Shown here: positions 34,603 through 45,391 of the stretch, one piece after another
Layout: each line of letters starts with the position of its first letter
How positions within the stretch are numbered: the stretch's first letter is position 1
Notes under the pieces: model-generated
The model's input: only the letters and a program-made list of their open reading frames with translations
Told to the model about the DNA's origin: nothing
Database searches by the model: none
Made by a program: the position numbers and the translations under genes
From: Pseudomonadota bacterium
GTDB taxonomy: Bacteria; Desulfobacterota; Desulfobulbia; Desulfobulbales; Desulfocapsaceae
Assembly (NCBI GenBank): GCA_018821785.1
Contig: JAHJLI010000008.1
Span: forward strand, 1-64,000
Direction of reading: 5' to 3'
Length of the DNA: 64,000 nt

Positions 34603-34754
34603 CTTATATTACCCCATCTCTCTCCTCTGCCTGGCCGGAAGGTCATGTCTTACTTCATTCACCACTCATTGCCATAGACGGCTAAGCGACAACACGGTAT
34701 AGTGCCTGAAGTTGTTCTTCCAAGACTCCACCCTCCACCCGTGCCCTATCTTTG

Positions 34755-35264
34755 ATGTCCCATTTTATTATTTCCCAGATCCTCATAGGGATTGCCATCT
34801 GCTTTGATATTCTTTCCTTTCAATTCAAGGAACGGAAAAAAATTGTGGCATGCCTGCTGGTTTCCTGCACCCTTATTTCCATACACTTCATGCTGCTCGA
34901 CCACTGGACCGCGGCCTGCCTCGGCATTCTCGCGGCGTTCAGATTCACAGCATCAATGTTTTCCACTTCGAAGAAGGTTATGGGCTTCTTTGTCTTGACG
35001 ACGATTGCCATTTCCGTCTTTTCCTATGAAGGCTTGCTCAGCATCCTGGCCTGCAGCGGCGGCTGCTTCGGCACCGTTGCTTCTTTCTGCAAAGAGGACA
35101 AGCAACTGAGACAACTCATGCTGGTCGGCACCAGTCTGTGGATCATCCACAACTATCTTGCCGGGTCCCCCGGGGCAGTGCTGATGGAAGCGATCTTTAT
35201 CGGCAGCAACCTTGTCGGGTACTTTCGCTATTACATCCGACCGAAAAAGCAGCGGCTCTCGTAG
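34755..35264 (+). CDS. ygjV: YgjV-family inner-membrane protein
   Basis: 169 residues from the ATG at 34755; a TTG directly before it extends the frame by one. Five to six short membrane helices (IISQILIGIAICFDILSF, ACLLVSCTLISIHFMLL, and others), ending in a basic tail. Matches the Imp-YgjV family by pattern (QFKERKKI, WIIHNYLAGSPGAVLMEAIF). Function unknown; some members have been proposed to transport small solutes. Confidence 0.8.
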   Translation: MSHFIISQILIGIAICFDILSFQFKERKKIVACLLVSCTLISIHFMLLDHWTAACLGILAAFRFTASMFSTSKKVMGFFVLTTIAISVFSYEGLLSILACSGGCFGTVASFCKEDKQLRQLMLVGTSLWIIHNYLAGSPGAVLMEAIFIGSNLVGYFRYYIRPKKQRLS

Positions 35265-35315
35265 AAGACTTTCTCTACACACCATTAACAGAACGATTGC
35301 TATATAAAATACGCC

Positions 35316-35726
35316 CTACGGGATAGCATTGTGAGGCTTTTTCTTAAAGGCGCAGTAGCCTGAACGTGGTCCTATTCCCGGATGGTTGCGACAGGTATCG
35401 GGACGACTGAAATAAATGATACAGCGCCTGGTGCTGCAGTCGAGATAAATGCAGTCTCCATTGGCCCGCCTGGCCAATGTAAAGGTGGCCGTACGAGCGT
35501 GGAAATGATCAACCAACCGTTCTTTTATCAATCTTCTGGCAATGTATTTCGGATCTTCCTGGAGGGAAAACTCTTCTATAAGCTGCATGCGGACCAAATC
35601 CTCCGTTTTCACCTCAACCGGCAGGCTGCAACAGGAGGCGACACAGTGACCACAAAGTTTCGAGGAATATTTTGCCCAGGTCCTCGTGTTCTCAAGATCG
35701 GCGTTCTGCTTTGGAAGGTGCAACAT
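35316..35726 (-). CDS. YkgJ-family cysteine cluster protein, second copy
   Basis: 136 residues. N-terminal cluster LCGHCVASCCSLPVEV, central GDCIYLDCSTRRCIIY and C-terminal PDTCRNHPGIGPRSGYC, the same plan as the gene at 3.3-3.7 kb. The family is thought to bind zinc or iron through the cysteines. No good ribosome site at the given start. Stands alone, convergent with ygjV. Confidence 0.78.
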   Translation of the reverse strand: MLHLPKQNADLENTRTWAKYSSKLCGHCVASCCSLPVEVKTEDLVRMQLIEEFSLQEDPKYIARRLIKERLVDHFHARTATFTLARRANGDCIYLDCSTRRCIIYFSRPDTCRNHPGIGPRSGYCAFKKKPHNAIP

Positions 35727-35962
35727 GATCTACTTTATTGGAAGGTAGTTGAATGACTAAGGGGAACTGACGACTGCTAAAGGGGGAGCATTCCTACCAT
35801 GATCCGGCTGCTGACAGCAAGTTTTTTTTGCATTACAAAAGGAGGAAGAATGAGGAAAATGGGTGCAATTTCCTCATTCTCATGGATAATTGCAGATGAT
35901 TACAACAGTAACAGAGATGCGTCCTGCAACAACCACTCTTGATGACGGTGCCAAAACCTACT

Positions 35963-36709
35963 ATGAGCATGGACAGATTTATTCGAACCCGACGGCTGCT
36001 TGGCGAAGAACGTTTTGCCCTCCTCCAGTCGCGGATGGTAACAGTGGTCGGCCTTGGCGCTGTTGGCGGCTATGTTGTCGAAGGGCTGGTGCGGGCCGGG
36101 ATCAGGCACCTGCGTATTGTCGATTACGATACCATCCAGCCAAGTAACATCAACCGCCAACTCCTCGCCCTGGAAACCACCATTGGGAGATCCAAGGCTG
36201 AGGTTGCCGAAGAAAGGATCCTGGCCATCAATTCAGAATGCCGGGTCGAGGCCCTGCAGATCTTCGCAGGCGAAGAGACCCTCGAACAGATCCTCAGCCC
36301 AAAACCGGATCTGCTTATCGACGCCATCGACTCACTCAATCCGAAAACCCAGCTGTTGCATGGCGCCTATCTGAGCAACATCCCGATCATCAGTTCCATG
36401 GGTGCAGCCCTGCGTACCGATCCAACCCTGATCCGTTCCGGCGACCTTTTCACCACCTCCAACTGTCCTTTGGCCAGGCATCTGCGCAAACGTTTGCGCA
36501 GGCGTGGCGTAGGCGAAGGCATCTCCTGCGTCTATTCTATTGAAAAAATTGATTTTGACTACCAGTTGCCGGAAGAAGACAGCCTCGACACTAGCCCCTA
36601 CGCCGATAGGGGCCGAAAACGCAATGTATTGGGCAGCCTGCCGACCATTACTGGTATCTTCGGGCTGACCATCGCCAACCAGGCTATTATGAAACTGTCT
36701 CAGCCCTGA
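35963..36709 (+). CDS. tcdA: tRNA threonylcarbamoyladenosine dehydratase (TcdA/CsdL, E1-like)
   Basis: 248 residues from the ATG at 35963 (MSMDRFIRTRRLLG); the open frame to 35939 adds eight residues. Rossmann start VVGLGAVGGYVVEGLVRAG, the Asp/Asn region IVDYDTIQPSNINRQ and IDAIDSLNPK mark the ThiF/HesA fold; TcdA cyclises t6A to ct6A in tRNAs using ATP. It lacks the catalytic Cys-rich zinc site of true E1 enzymes, as expected. Alone on its strand. Confidence 0.85.
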   Translation: MSMDRFIRTRRLLGEERFALLQSRMVTVVGLGAVGGYVVEGLVRAGIRHLRIVDYDTIQPSNINRQLLALETTIGRSKAEVAEERILAINSECRVEALQIFAGEETLEQILSPKPDLLIDAIDSLNPKTQLLHGAYLSNIPIISSMGAALRTDPTLIRSGDLFTTSNCPLARHLRKRLRRRGVGEGISCVYSIEKIDFDYQLPEEDSLDTSPYADRGRKRNVLGSLPTITGIFGLTIANQAIMKLSQP

Positions 36710-36842
36710 AAACGATTCAGCTCAAAGGAGCCGATCAGTTTATGGGTTCAATGTCGAGCTGTGATTGAACAAATTCAGGGAAGTGTCCCTCATTTTAACA
36801 ACGCTAATTTACACCTAAAAACAAGATCTTCCCTTATTGGCT

Positions 36843-37286
36843 CTATTTTTGTAATTTATCGGCATCTATCGCCATCAAGGTGATAGTACTTTTGGAAACC
36901 ATTTTTTCATGAGTATCCCTGATATCAAATACAGTGGATTGGGCCACTATTATTTGTTTTCCTTGACTGACGATTTCTGATTTGCATTTTAATGCATTAC
37001 CATAGGCTGGTTTTAAAAAATTAATTTTAAACTCGATGGTCAATATCCTTATATTATCGGGGACAAGGGTATAGGCAGCATATCCGGCTGTATGATCAGA
37101 CATGGTCGCTATTAAGCCGGCATGAATAAAATTATCTTGAGTTTTGTGGTTTTCTCCTATCTTTAAAGTGGATTCAAAAAATCCCTTTTCTATTTTTGAT
37201 GCCTGAAATCCACAGAATTCAATAAATCCTCTTCGAAAATCCTTTTTGAGAAAATCTAGCCTCTCCTGAGTGAGTTCTAGTTGCAT
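36843..37286 (-). CDS. PaaI/YiiD-type hotdog thioesterase
   Basis: 147 residues from the ATG at 37286 (MQLELTQERLDFL; AGAGG upstream). Hotdog pattern HAGLIATMSDHTAGYAAYT with the conserved Asp, and LTIEFKINFLKPAYGNAL. Hydrolyses an acyl- or phenylacetyl-CoA type thioester; the exact substrate is unknown. The base composition is clearly richer in A/T than the flanking genes, as for the cyclase gene next to it. Confidence 0.8.
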   Translation of the reverse strand: MQLELTQERLDFLKKDFRRGFIEFCGFQASKIEKGFFESTLKIGENHKTQDNFIHAGLIATMSDHTAGYAAYTLVPDNIRILTIEFKINFLKPAYGNALKCKSEIVSQGKQIIVAQSTVFDIRDTHEKMVSKSTITLMAIDADKLQK

Positions 37287-37375
37287 AACCAACCTCTATT
37301 GGTAAAATCTGCTATCAAATTTTGCTATCCGCGCTGTACGAAATACATTCGATAGCCTGGGCCTTCGTGAATTCT

Positions 37376-38410
37376 TCAACGAAACGAATGGAATTGACTT
37401 GAGTCCTCTATGCTGAATAGTTCAACTGTCTTTTCTTTCCCTCTGAGTTGTATTTTTCCAAGACTGATGGCATCGTATTGGTCTGTCAAAAATACTCTTT
37501 TAAGAACTTCCTCTGAGACTATTAAATCCTTTCCAAATTTTTTACATGAACCTTGAATTCTTGAGGCGGTATTGACAGTATCACCGAGAAAAGCAATTTC
37601 ACGTCTGAAATCTCCAATTTCTCCGACAACAACTACACCGCAATGAATCCCCACTCTGAAGTGAGGTACATATCCGAAAGTGCGTATATATTTTTCACTT
37701 TTTTGGTTGATGACTTGGCGTATTTCGAAAAATGTATTTATGGGGTTGTTGTTACGGGGTTTGTCCGATATTTTCCAACTAATTATTATTTCATCTCCGA
37801 CATATTTATAAATTTCTCCTCCATTTAGAAGAATGGCTTCAGTAATATCATAGAAGAAATCATTGAGAAACGTATGGAATTTCAAATGACCAATTTGCTC
37901 TGCAATCTCGGTTGAAGAAGCTATATCAAGGAACATGAATATTCGTTCTTCCTCAACAGGTTTATGGTAGCGGCCCACAAATAAATTGAACAACGTGGTT
38001 TGCCCCAACATTCTGTTTAACATTTGCAAGAAACTCACCAAAAAGCTTATCGACAACGTGATTACAATTCCTGAGAAAAGTATATCTTTCTGAAGCTCTG
38101 AGTTACCCTGTGGTGTTTTGATGAAGATATAACTGATTATTATTACAGCCAGCGAGATAATGGTAAAATACAATGTCTTGACGAGTAAATAAATCGTAAA
38201 AGGAAAGCGTTTAAACCATTGAAGAAAAATGAGATCGCCAATCGCACAGAAAAATGAAATGGAAAAACCGATAGTTCCACCTCGAAGGAATGATTCCCCT
38301 ACAGAGTAGTCTCCGGAAATATAAGAAACTATTGTTCCGACAACGGTACTTATCAGGACTATAATGAGTAAAAATCCGCCTTCATGTCTCGTCTTTCGGG
38401 GAATGTCCAT
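37376..38410 (-). CDS. Membrane class III adenylate/guanylate cyclase
   Basis: 344 residues. Five or so membrane segments fill the first 140 residues (GGFLLIIVLISTVVGTIVSYI, and on), then the cyclase homology domain. Metal Asp residues are visible in FMFLDIASST and IYKYVGDEIIISW; the transition-state pair is in LGDTVNTASRIQ (Asn and Arg). All catalytic positions appear present, so it should make cAMP (or cGMP). Codon use is A/T-rich relative to neighbours, so the pair 36.8-38.4 kb may be a later arrival. No cyclic-nucleotide receptor lies in the window. Confidence 0.87.
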   Translation of the reverse strand: MDIPRKTRHEGGFLLIIVLISTVVGTIVSYISGDYSVGESFLRGGTIGFSISFFCAIGDLIFLQWFKRFPFTIYLLVKTLYFTIISLAVIIISYIFIKTPQGNSELQKDILFSGIVITLSISFLVSFLQMLNRMLGQTTLFNLFVGRYHKPVEEERIFMFLDIASSTEIAEQIGHLKFHTFLNDFFYDITEAILLNGGEIYKYVGDEIIISWKISDKPRNNNPINTFFEIRQVINQKSEKYIRTFGYVPHFRVGIHCGVVVVGEIGDFRREIAFLGDTVNTASRIQGSCKKFGKDLIVSEEVLKRVFLTDQYDAISLGKIQLRGKEKTVELFSIEDSSQFHSFR

Positions 38411-38557
38411 CACTCACCAAGAACACTTTGGAATATTTTTGAAAACAACAGGACAAAGGGTTAGGTCTCGCAACATAATCGTTCTCACACCATAATGACC
38501 CCCTAATTGCTTGTGCTCGTGTCCTCCATACAGGGACTTTGCCTAGAATGTTCGGAC

Positions 38558-39343
38558 TTATTCTTGAAGGAAACGCTCCAGTTCATTTTCATCGTAAAAC
38601 GCTTTTTCGAAAAACAACCCGGCCGCGGGGGCGGTGTGATTGAACGGTATATCAGAGTGGGTGTGCAGGAGCGCGGCTACCTCTTTTTCCGACAAGCGGT
38701 TGCATCCCACCTCCACCAAAACTCCAACCATCCGCCGCACCATGTGCCAGAGAAAATGCGATCCTACCACCCGCAGCCGTATCAGCTCACCATCGGCCAG
38801 GATCCTGACCTGGTGCACCATGACCTTGGTTGATTTTTTCAGCTCCTGTTTTTCGGCAAATGCTGCAAAATCATGCATCCCCTTCAACGCCGCACCGGCC
38901 CGCTGCATGACGGCAAGATCCATCTCATCGTGTACCCACCAGCTGTAGCGCTTGCCAAAGGCTGATTTTCGGTTACGCAAATGATACACATAACTCCTGG
39001 CGATGCAGCTGTGCCGTGCATGAAACCTCGGCTCTGCGGCCTCAACTGCCCGTACCGCCATGTCTTTCGGCAGGGTTTCCTCCAGCATCCGGGCAACTTC
39101 CTGCGGCGGCAGCAGGCTTGCGACCTCGAGGTGGGCAACATACTCGAGAGCGTGGACACCTGCATCGGTGCGGCCGCACCCCTGGATATCCATGGGAATC
39201 TCCCCAAAGACGCGGACTGCCGCCTTGAGAAGATCACCCTGCACAGTGCGGGCGTCGGTCTGTTTCTGCCAGCCGCTGAAGTTGGTGCCGTCATACTCCA
39301 GAGTAAGGCGGTAGCGTCGGAGGTTTATTATTTTTTCAGCCAT
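38558..39343 (-). CDS. truA: tRNA pseudouridine(38-40) synthase TruA
   Basis: 261 residues, the usual length. The catalytic Asp lies in GCGRTDAGVHALEYVAH, and the conserved RRYRLTLEYDGTNFSGWQ and GSHFLWHMVRRMVG motifs are intact. Isomerises uridines at positions 38-40 of the anticodon arm. Follows the ovothiol gene by 34 bp on the same strand. Confidence 0.95.
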   Translation of the reverse strand: MAEKIINLRRYRLTLEYDGTNFSGWQKQTDARTVQGDLLKAAVRVFGEIPMDIQGCGRTDAGVHALEYVAHLEVASLLPPQEVARMLEETLPKDMAVRAVEAAEPRFHARHSCIARSYVYHLRNRKSAFGKRYSWWVHDEMDLAVMQRAGAALKGMHDFAAFAEKQELKKSTKVMVHQVRILADGELIRLRVVGSHFLWHMVRRMVGVLVEVGCNRLSEKEVAALLHTHSDIPFNHTAPAAGLFFEKAFYDENELERFLQE

Positions 39344-39377
39344 GATGATCTTTCACCTTGAGCATCGAGAGTCACAA

Positions 39378-41489
39378 TCATTTCCGGTTTTTCTTCCATA
39401 CTGTAACCTGACTGACAGAGTGCTGGAATTTGCGTTTTGTTTCTCTGATGACAAACTGCACGTCGCGCGGCTCAGTTATCATGGTAAAGTGGAGTTGCAA
39501 CAGATTCTTTAAGCCATCAAGAGTGGTGTACGGTTCTCCATCTTTGCGATAGCCACCGAGCCATTTGCCCCGGGCGGTAAACTCCGGCAGCCAGGTATAG
39601 GGCGAGGTCAAGACCAGGATGCCACCATGGTTCAGCCGTTCGTGCACTGAGGCCAGGAATTTTCCGGGATCTGACAGGCGATCGAGGAGATTTGCGGCAA
39701 GTATAAGGTCATAGTCGCAAAATTGCGGCTTCAGATTCAAGGCATCGGCCTGAAAAAATTCAACCCGTCTCGCCATATCAGCAAGCCCCAAATCATCCAG
39801 CCGCCTTTCGTGGTAGGAGACGATCTCCCCCTCTTCTGGCAATTCGTAACGAATGACTCCCTTTTCCCGCATTTGGTAGGCGATACGGATGAACCGAGCC
39901 GAGAAATCAAGCCCATCCACCATGCTGAATTCCCTCGCCAATTCGAAACTGGCACGGCCTACTGAACAGCCGAGGTCGAGAGCGCGGTTTTTCTTTTTGC
40001 CCGCCATAAACTCCAAGCAGATCTTTGCACACTTTTCAGGGAAATTGGCAACACCAAAGGAGTTCTGACCATAGTGGGCCTCACAATACTGGGAGACCGC
40101 CACGTCGCTTTCATACATCGCCTGCGCCACCTCCAGCGGTTGGTCGGATTCGACATAGCGAAACCCGGCATGCTGGAAGAAATGGCGACGAAAGGCGTAC
40201 CGGGCATCTCTGGTCGCCTCATTACCGGTTGAGATCCAGGACCCGCCCTTGATCAGGTTGTGCTGGGTGTCGAAGGTCGGCGTAGAAAAATCGTCGTACC
40301 AGGGATGTACGGCAAAACCGTCAAAACCGGTAATAGGAGTTTCCGTCCACTGCCAGACATTGCCGATGATATCGTAAAAATCCCCGAATTTAAAATGATC
40401 GACCGGGCAGGAAGAGGCCCAATGCTCAAGGTTGATATTGCCGGGCGCTTTCGACCAGAAGGGCTGATCAGGAATATTATGCAGGTCGTGCAGCCGGTAC
40501 CACTGGTCCTCGCTCGGAAAACGAATTGTTACTTTTTTTTTCTCGGCAAGCCAGTTGCAAAAAGCCTTTGCCTCAAGGTAGTTGACTTCAGCAGGCCAAT
40601 TCCACGGCATATCTATGACCCTGGCCAGGGTCCGAAACCTATAGCCTACCGCCTCACCCAGCCAGAACAGGGGATACCGGGCCTTGGTAAACTGCAGCCA
40701 ACGCCAGCCTTCATCGGTCCAGTACTTTTCCTTCTGGTAGCCCCCGTCCTCGACAAAAAACAGGTATTCACCATTGGACACCAGATATTTGCCGGCCTTG
40801 AAATCCAATACCTCGCTTTGACGTCTGCCGAATTCATTGTCCCAGCCATACAGGGGATGATCTTTATCTTTCCCGAGGACAATCCTGCCGCCGGCAACCG
40901 GCACGAGGCTATTGACCGGAGCCTCACCGGAATGCGGACAATGATTCCAGCCGTCAAGGGGCCGAACCTCGTCAATCGGCAATCGGCGAATAATGACCGA
41001 GGAGGTCTCAATATGGATACGTTGATGTTCAATCCCCATCATGATCGCCCAGAAAGGCGAATCCCAGGTTATCGGCAAAGACAGGGGCAGACTCTCGATA
41101 ACCTCTGTTACCAGCTCTTTGACGTGGCGACGATACTCTCGGACCTCATCGACACCTGGCCAGTTGTAGTTCTTTGAGCTCAGGTCATCCCAGGACATCT
41201 CATCGACACCGATGGCAAACATCGATTCGAAGGCCGGATTGATCCTCTGGTCTATGAGTCTGGCGATATTCAGTTTATTGATATAAAAAGAGGCGGTGTG
41301 GCCAAAATAAAAAATGAGCGGGTGGCGCAACGGTTCAGCTCGCAGATAAAAGGTCGCATCAGTTGCCAGATGATCATACAGCTGTTCATCAAGGGCAAAG
41401 GTTCGAAAAAAATATTCAAGTATTTCTGCTCGTTTTTCTTCAACATTTCCAGCATTCAAAATGGTAGTACGGGTAATTTTATGATTCAT
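39378..41489 (-). CDS. ovoA: 5-Histidylcysteine sulfoxide synthase/4-mercaptohistidine N-methyltransferase (OvoA)
   Basis: 703 residues, the known OvoA length. The N-terminal DinB-like domain holds the iron ligands HxxxHxE (MGIEHQRIHIETS); the middle is a formylglycine-generating-enzyme-like sulfatase-modifying fold (GGSWISTGNEATRDARYAFR); the C-terminal third is a SAM methyltransferase (ALDLGCSVGRASFELAREF). OvoA couples Cys to His with O2, giving the first step of ovothiol synthesis, and methylates the product. The O2 need is odd in a presumed anaerobe. A good site (GGAG) precedes the ATG. Confidence 0.9.
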   Translation of the reverse strand: MNHKITRTTILNAGNVEEKRAEILEYFFRTFALDEQLYDHLATDATFYLRAEPLRHPLIFYFGHTASFYINKLNIARLIDQRINPAFESMFAIGVDEMSWDDLSSKNYNWPGVDEVREYRRHVKELVTEVIESLPLSLPITWDSPFWAIMMGIEHQRIHIETSSVIIRRLPIDEVRPLDGWNHCPHSGEAPVNSLVPVAGGRIVLGKDKDHPLYGWDNEFGRRQSEVLDFKAGKYLVSNGEYLFFVEDGGYQKEKYWTDEGWRWLQFTKARYPLFWLGEAVGYRFRTLARVIDMPWNWPAEVNYLEAKAFCNWLAEKKKVTIRFPSEDQWYRLHDLHNIPDQPFWSKAPGNINLEHWASSCPVDHFKFGDFYDIIGNVWQWTETPITGFDGFAVHPWYDDFSTPTFDTQHNLIKGGSWISTGNEATRDARYAFRRHFFQHAGFRYVESDQPLEVAQAMYESDVAVSQYCEAHYGQNSFGVANFPEKCAKICLEFMAGKKKNRALDLGCSVGRASFELAREFSMVDGLDFSARFIRIAYQMREKGVIRYELPEEGEIVSYHERRLDDLGLADMARRVEFFQADALNLKPQFCDYDLILAANLLDRLSDPGKFLASVHERLNHGGILVLTSPYTWLPEFTARGKWLGGYRKDGEPYTTLDGLKNLLQLHFTMITEPRDVQFVIRETKRKFQHSVSQVTVWKKNRK

Positions 41490-41727
41490 GGTCTACTCCT
41501 CAGTGGCAGGCATCCGCGTGATAGCTACTTTACTGGGCAAAAAATGCTCAGATGCAACTCTATGTAAACAAAGAGGTCGTGTCAACAAGGGGAGTGCATC
41601 AGGCAAACTATGCCTGCGTATCGCGATCTTGTTGTTGTCCGGCAACAGATTATTTCTTACAATCAACTGAGTGTGGTTTCACATCCCGAAGACACCAGTC
41701 AACACCCATTGCAGCTTGGAGGCGAAG

Positions 41728-42282
41728 ATGATACGTTTGTTCATTGCCATTGCCATTCCCGAATCAATCAAAAAAGAGCTTGCCGGCCTTGGTAGATCGA
41801 TTCCAGAAGCCAGACCTGTTCCGGTCGAGCAGATGCATCTGACTTTGAAATTTTTCGGCGAAGTGGAAGGCAGCAGGCTGCTTGATATAAAAGGAGCGCT
41901 TTCAGAGATTTCCCGGCCGCAGTTTACCCTGTGTCTGCATGGCGTCGGCACCTTTCCTCCGCGTGGCACTCCTCGGGTTCTCTGGGCCGGAGTGCAACAA
42001 GCGGACAACCTTCTTGCCCTCAGACAAGCTATTGAGAAAAAGCTTGTAGAAATCAATATCCCGCGAGAAAAACAGAAATACTCCCCGCACCTCACTCTGG
42101 CAAGACTCAACAATTCACCGCTCCAGCACCTGCAGCAGTTCCTTGCCGGCAATGCCTTCCTCCGATCTCCCGAGTTTTCCGTTGCAGCCTTCAATCTCTA
42201 TAAAAGCCAGCTAACGAGAAACGGCGCAATACATTCGCTAATAGAGACCTACGCCTTAAAACCGGTAATTGGCGCGGGGTGA
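41728..42282 (+). CDS. thpR: RNA 2',3'-cyclic phosphodiesterase (ThpR/LigT)
   Basis: 184 residues from the ATG at 41728 (MIRLFIAIAIP), preceded by TTGGAGG. Two HxTx motifs: HLTLKFFGEV and SPHLTLARL, the active-site pair of the 2H phosphoesterase family. Hydrolyses 2',3'-cyclic phosphate ends of RNA. The upstream frame to 41671 lacks a site. It faces the FadH-like gene end to end (6 bp apart). Confidence 0.9.
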   Translation: MIRLFIAIAIPESIKKELAGLGRSIPEARPVPVEQMHLTLKFFGEVEGSRLLDIKGALSEISRPQFTLCLHGVGTFPPRGTPRVLWAGVQQADNLLALRQAIEKKLVEINIPREKQKYSPHLTLARLNNSPLQHLQQFLAGNAFLRSPEFSVAAFNLYKSQLTRNGAIHSLIETYALKPVIGAG

Positions 42283-42288
42283 CGGTCT

Positions 42289-44328
<2,040 letters not shown>

Positions 44329-44440
44329 TTATCAGTGTCTTCCGCTGTTGGAAGGTTTTCTATTGCAGTGTAAGCCTTGTGTACTATAAATGAAGTTGAT
44401 TGAAGCGTCTCACTATAAACCATTTTTGTAAAATTAGATT

Positions 44441-45310
44441 ATGCACTATCAAGGTAATATTTTCCGACCACCGAGTGAAGCGTACTCGATTCTCCTGCAG
44501 ATAACCACAGGCTGTTCCCACAACAAATGCACTTTCTGTGGCATGTATAAAGGCACACGGTTTTCTATTAAAAATGATGACACAATAATGGCGGATATAG
44601 ACTTCGCCGCCCTGCACTGCCGCAACCAGGACCGGTTGTTTCTTTGCGACGGCGACGCCCTCATCCTGCCGCAGGAGCGACTTCTGTCGATTCTTGCTGC
44701 GGTCCGCGTCAAACTGCCCTGGGTTACCCGGATCGGCACCTATGCCAACACCAAGAGCATCCGCATGAAAACCCCGGAACAGCTTAAGGAACTGCATGCC
44801 GGCGGCCTGGCTATTGCTTATATGGGTCTTGAATCGGGGGATGATGTTACTTTGCAAAACATCAACAAGGGAGCGGATGCCGAAAAAATGATCGACATGG
44901 GCAAAAAGCTGCGTGCCGCCGGCATGAAACTGTCGATCACCGTCCTGCTCGGCATTGCCGGCAGGGAACGTTCGCACATCCATGCCCGGGAAACCGGCCG
45001 CGTCCTCTGTGCTATCGACCCGGAATATGTTGGCGCGCTGAGCCTTATGCTCACCCCGAATACCCCGCTTTTTCAGGCCTCGAACCGGGGCGAATTCTTT
45101 CTCCTTTCGTCCAAAGAAATGCTCGAAGAACTGGCAATCATGATTGCCGGCACCGAGCTGACGAACGGCTATTTCCATGCCAACCACGCCTCGAACTACC
45201 TGCCGATCAAAGCCAAACTGCCGAAGGATAAAAAGGCCACCCTCCAGCTCATCGCCCGGGCACTAGATGGTAAAGTTGGTCTCAAGCCGGAATATATGCG
45301 CGGCCTTTAA
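44441..45310 (+). CDS. Radical SAM protein of unknown substrate
   Basis: 289 residues. The cluster motif is CSHNKCTFC (CX4CX2C), a variant of the usual CX3CX2C, in a YgiQ-like context (LLQITTGC). The SAM-binding GLESGDD motif follows. No B12 domain is present. The family has members in anaerobes with no known reaction. A strong terminator follows directly. Confidence 0.82.
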   Translation: MHYQGNIFRPPSEAYSILLQITTGCSHNKCTFCGMYKGTRFSIKNDDTIMADIDFAALHCRNQDRLFLCDGDALILPQERLLSILAAVRVKLPWVTRIGTYANTKSIRMKTPEQLKELHAGGLAIAYMGLESGDDVTLQNINKGADAEKMIDMGKKLRAAGMKLSITVLLGIAGRERSHIHARETGRVLCAIDPEYVGALSLMLTPNTPLFQASNRGEFFLLSSKEMLEELAIMIAGTELTNGYFHANHASNYLPIKAKLPKDKKATLQLIARALDGKVGLKPEYMRGL

Positions 45311-45332
45311 AGACCTTTCCACTGCAAACGAC

Positions 45333-45370
45333 AAACCCCCTTGCTGCTGTCTGCAACAAGGGGGTTTTTT
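45333..45370 (+). terminator. Rho-independent terminator after radical SAM gene
   Basis: AAACCCCCTTG pairs with CAAGGGGGTTT across a 16-bp loop and is followed by a T-run (GTTTTTT). Serves the radical SAM gene; the A-rich left side may also help the convergent FadL gene. Confidence 0.85.
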
Positions 45371-45391
45371 ACTACTGACGTAAAAGACCTG

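Noticed and set aside
40260..41177. 305-residue plus-strand frame
   Set aside because: Antisense to OvoA, whose iron ligands and methyltransferase motifs are all on the minus strand.
44384..45187. 267-residue minus-strand frame
   Set aside because: Antisense to the radical SAM gene with its cluster motif and terminator.
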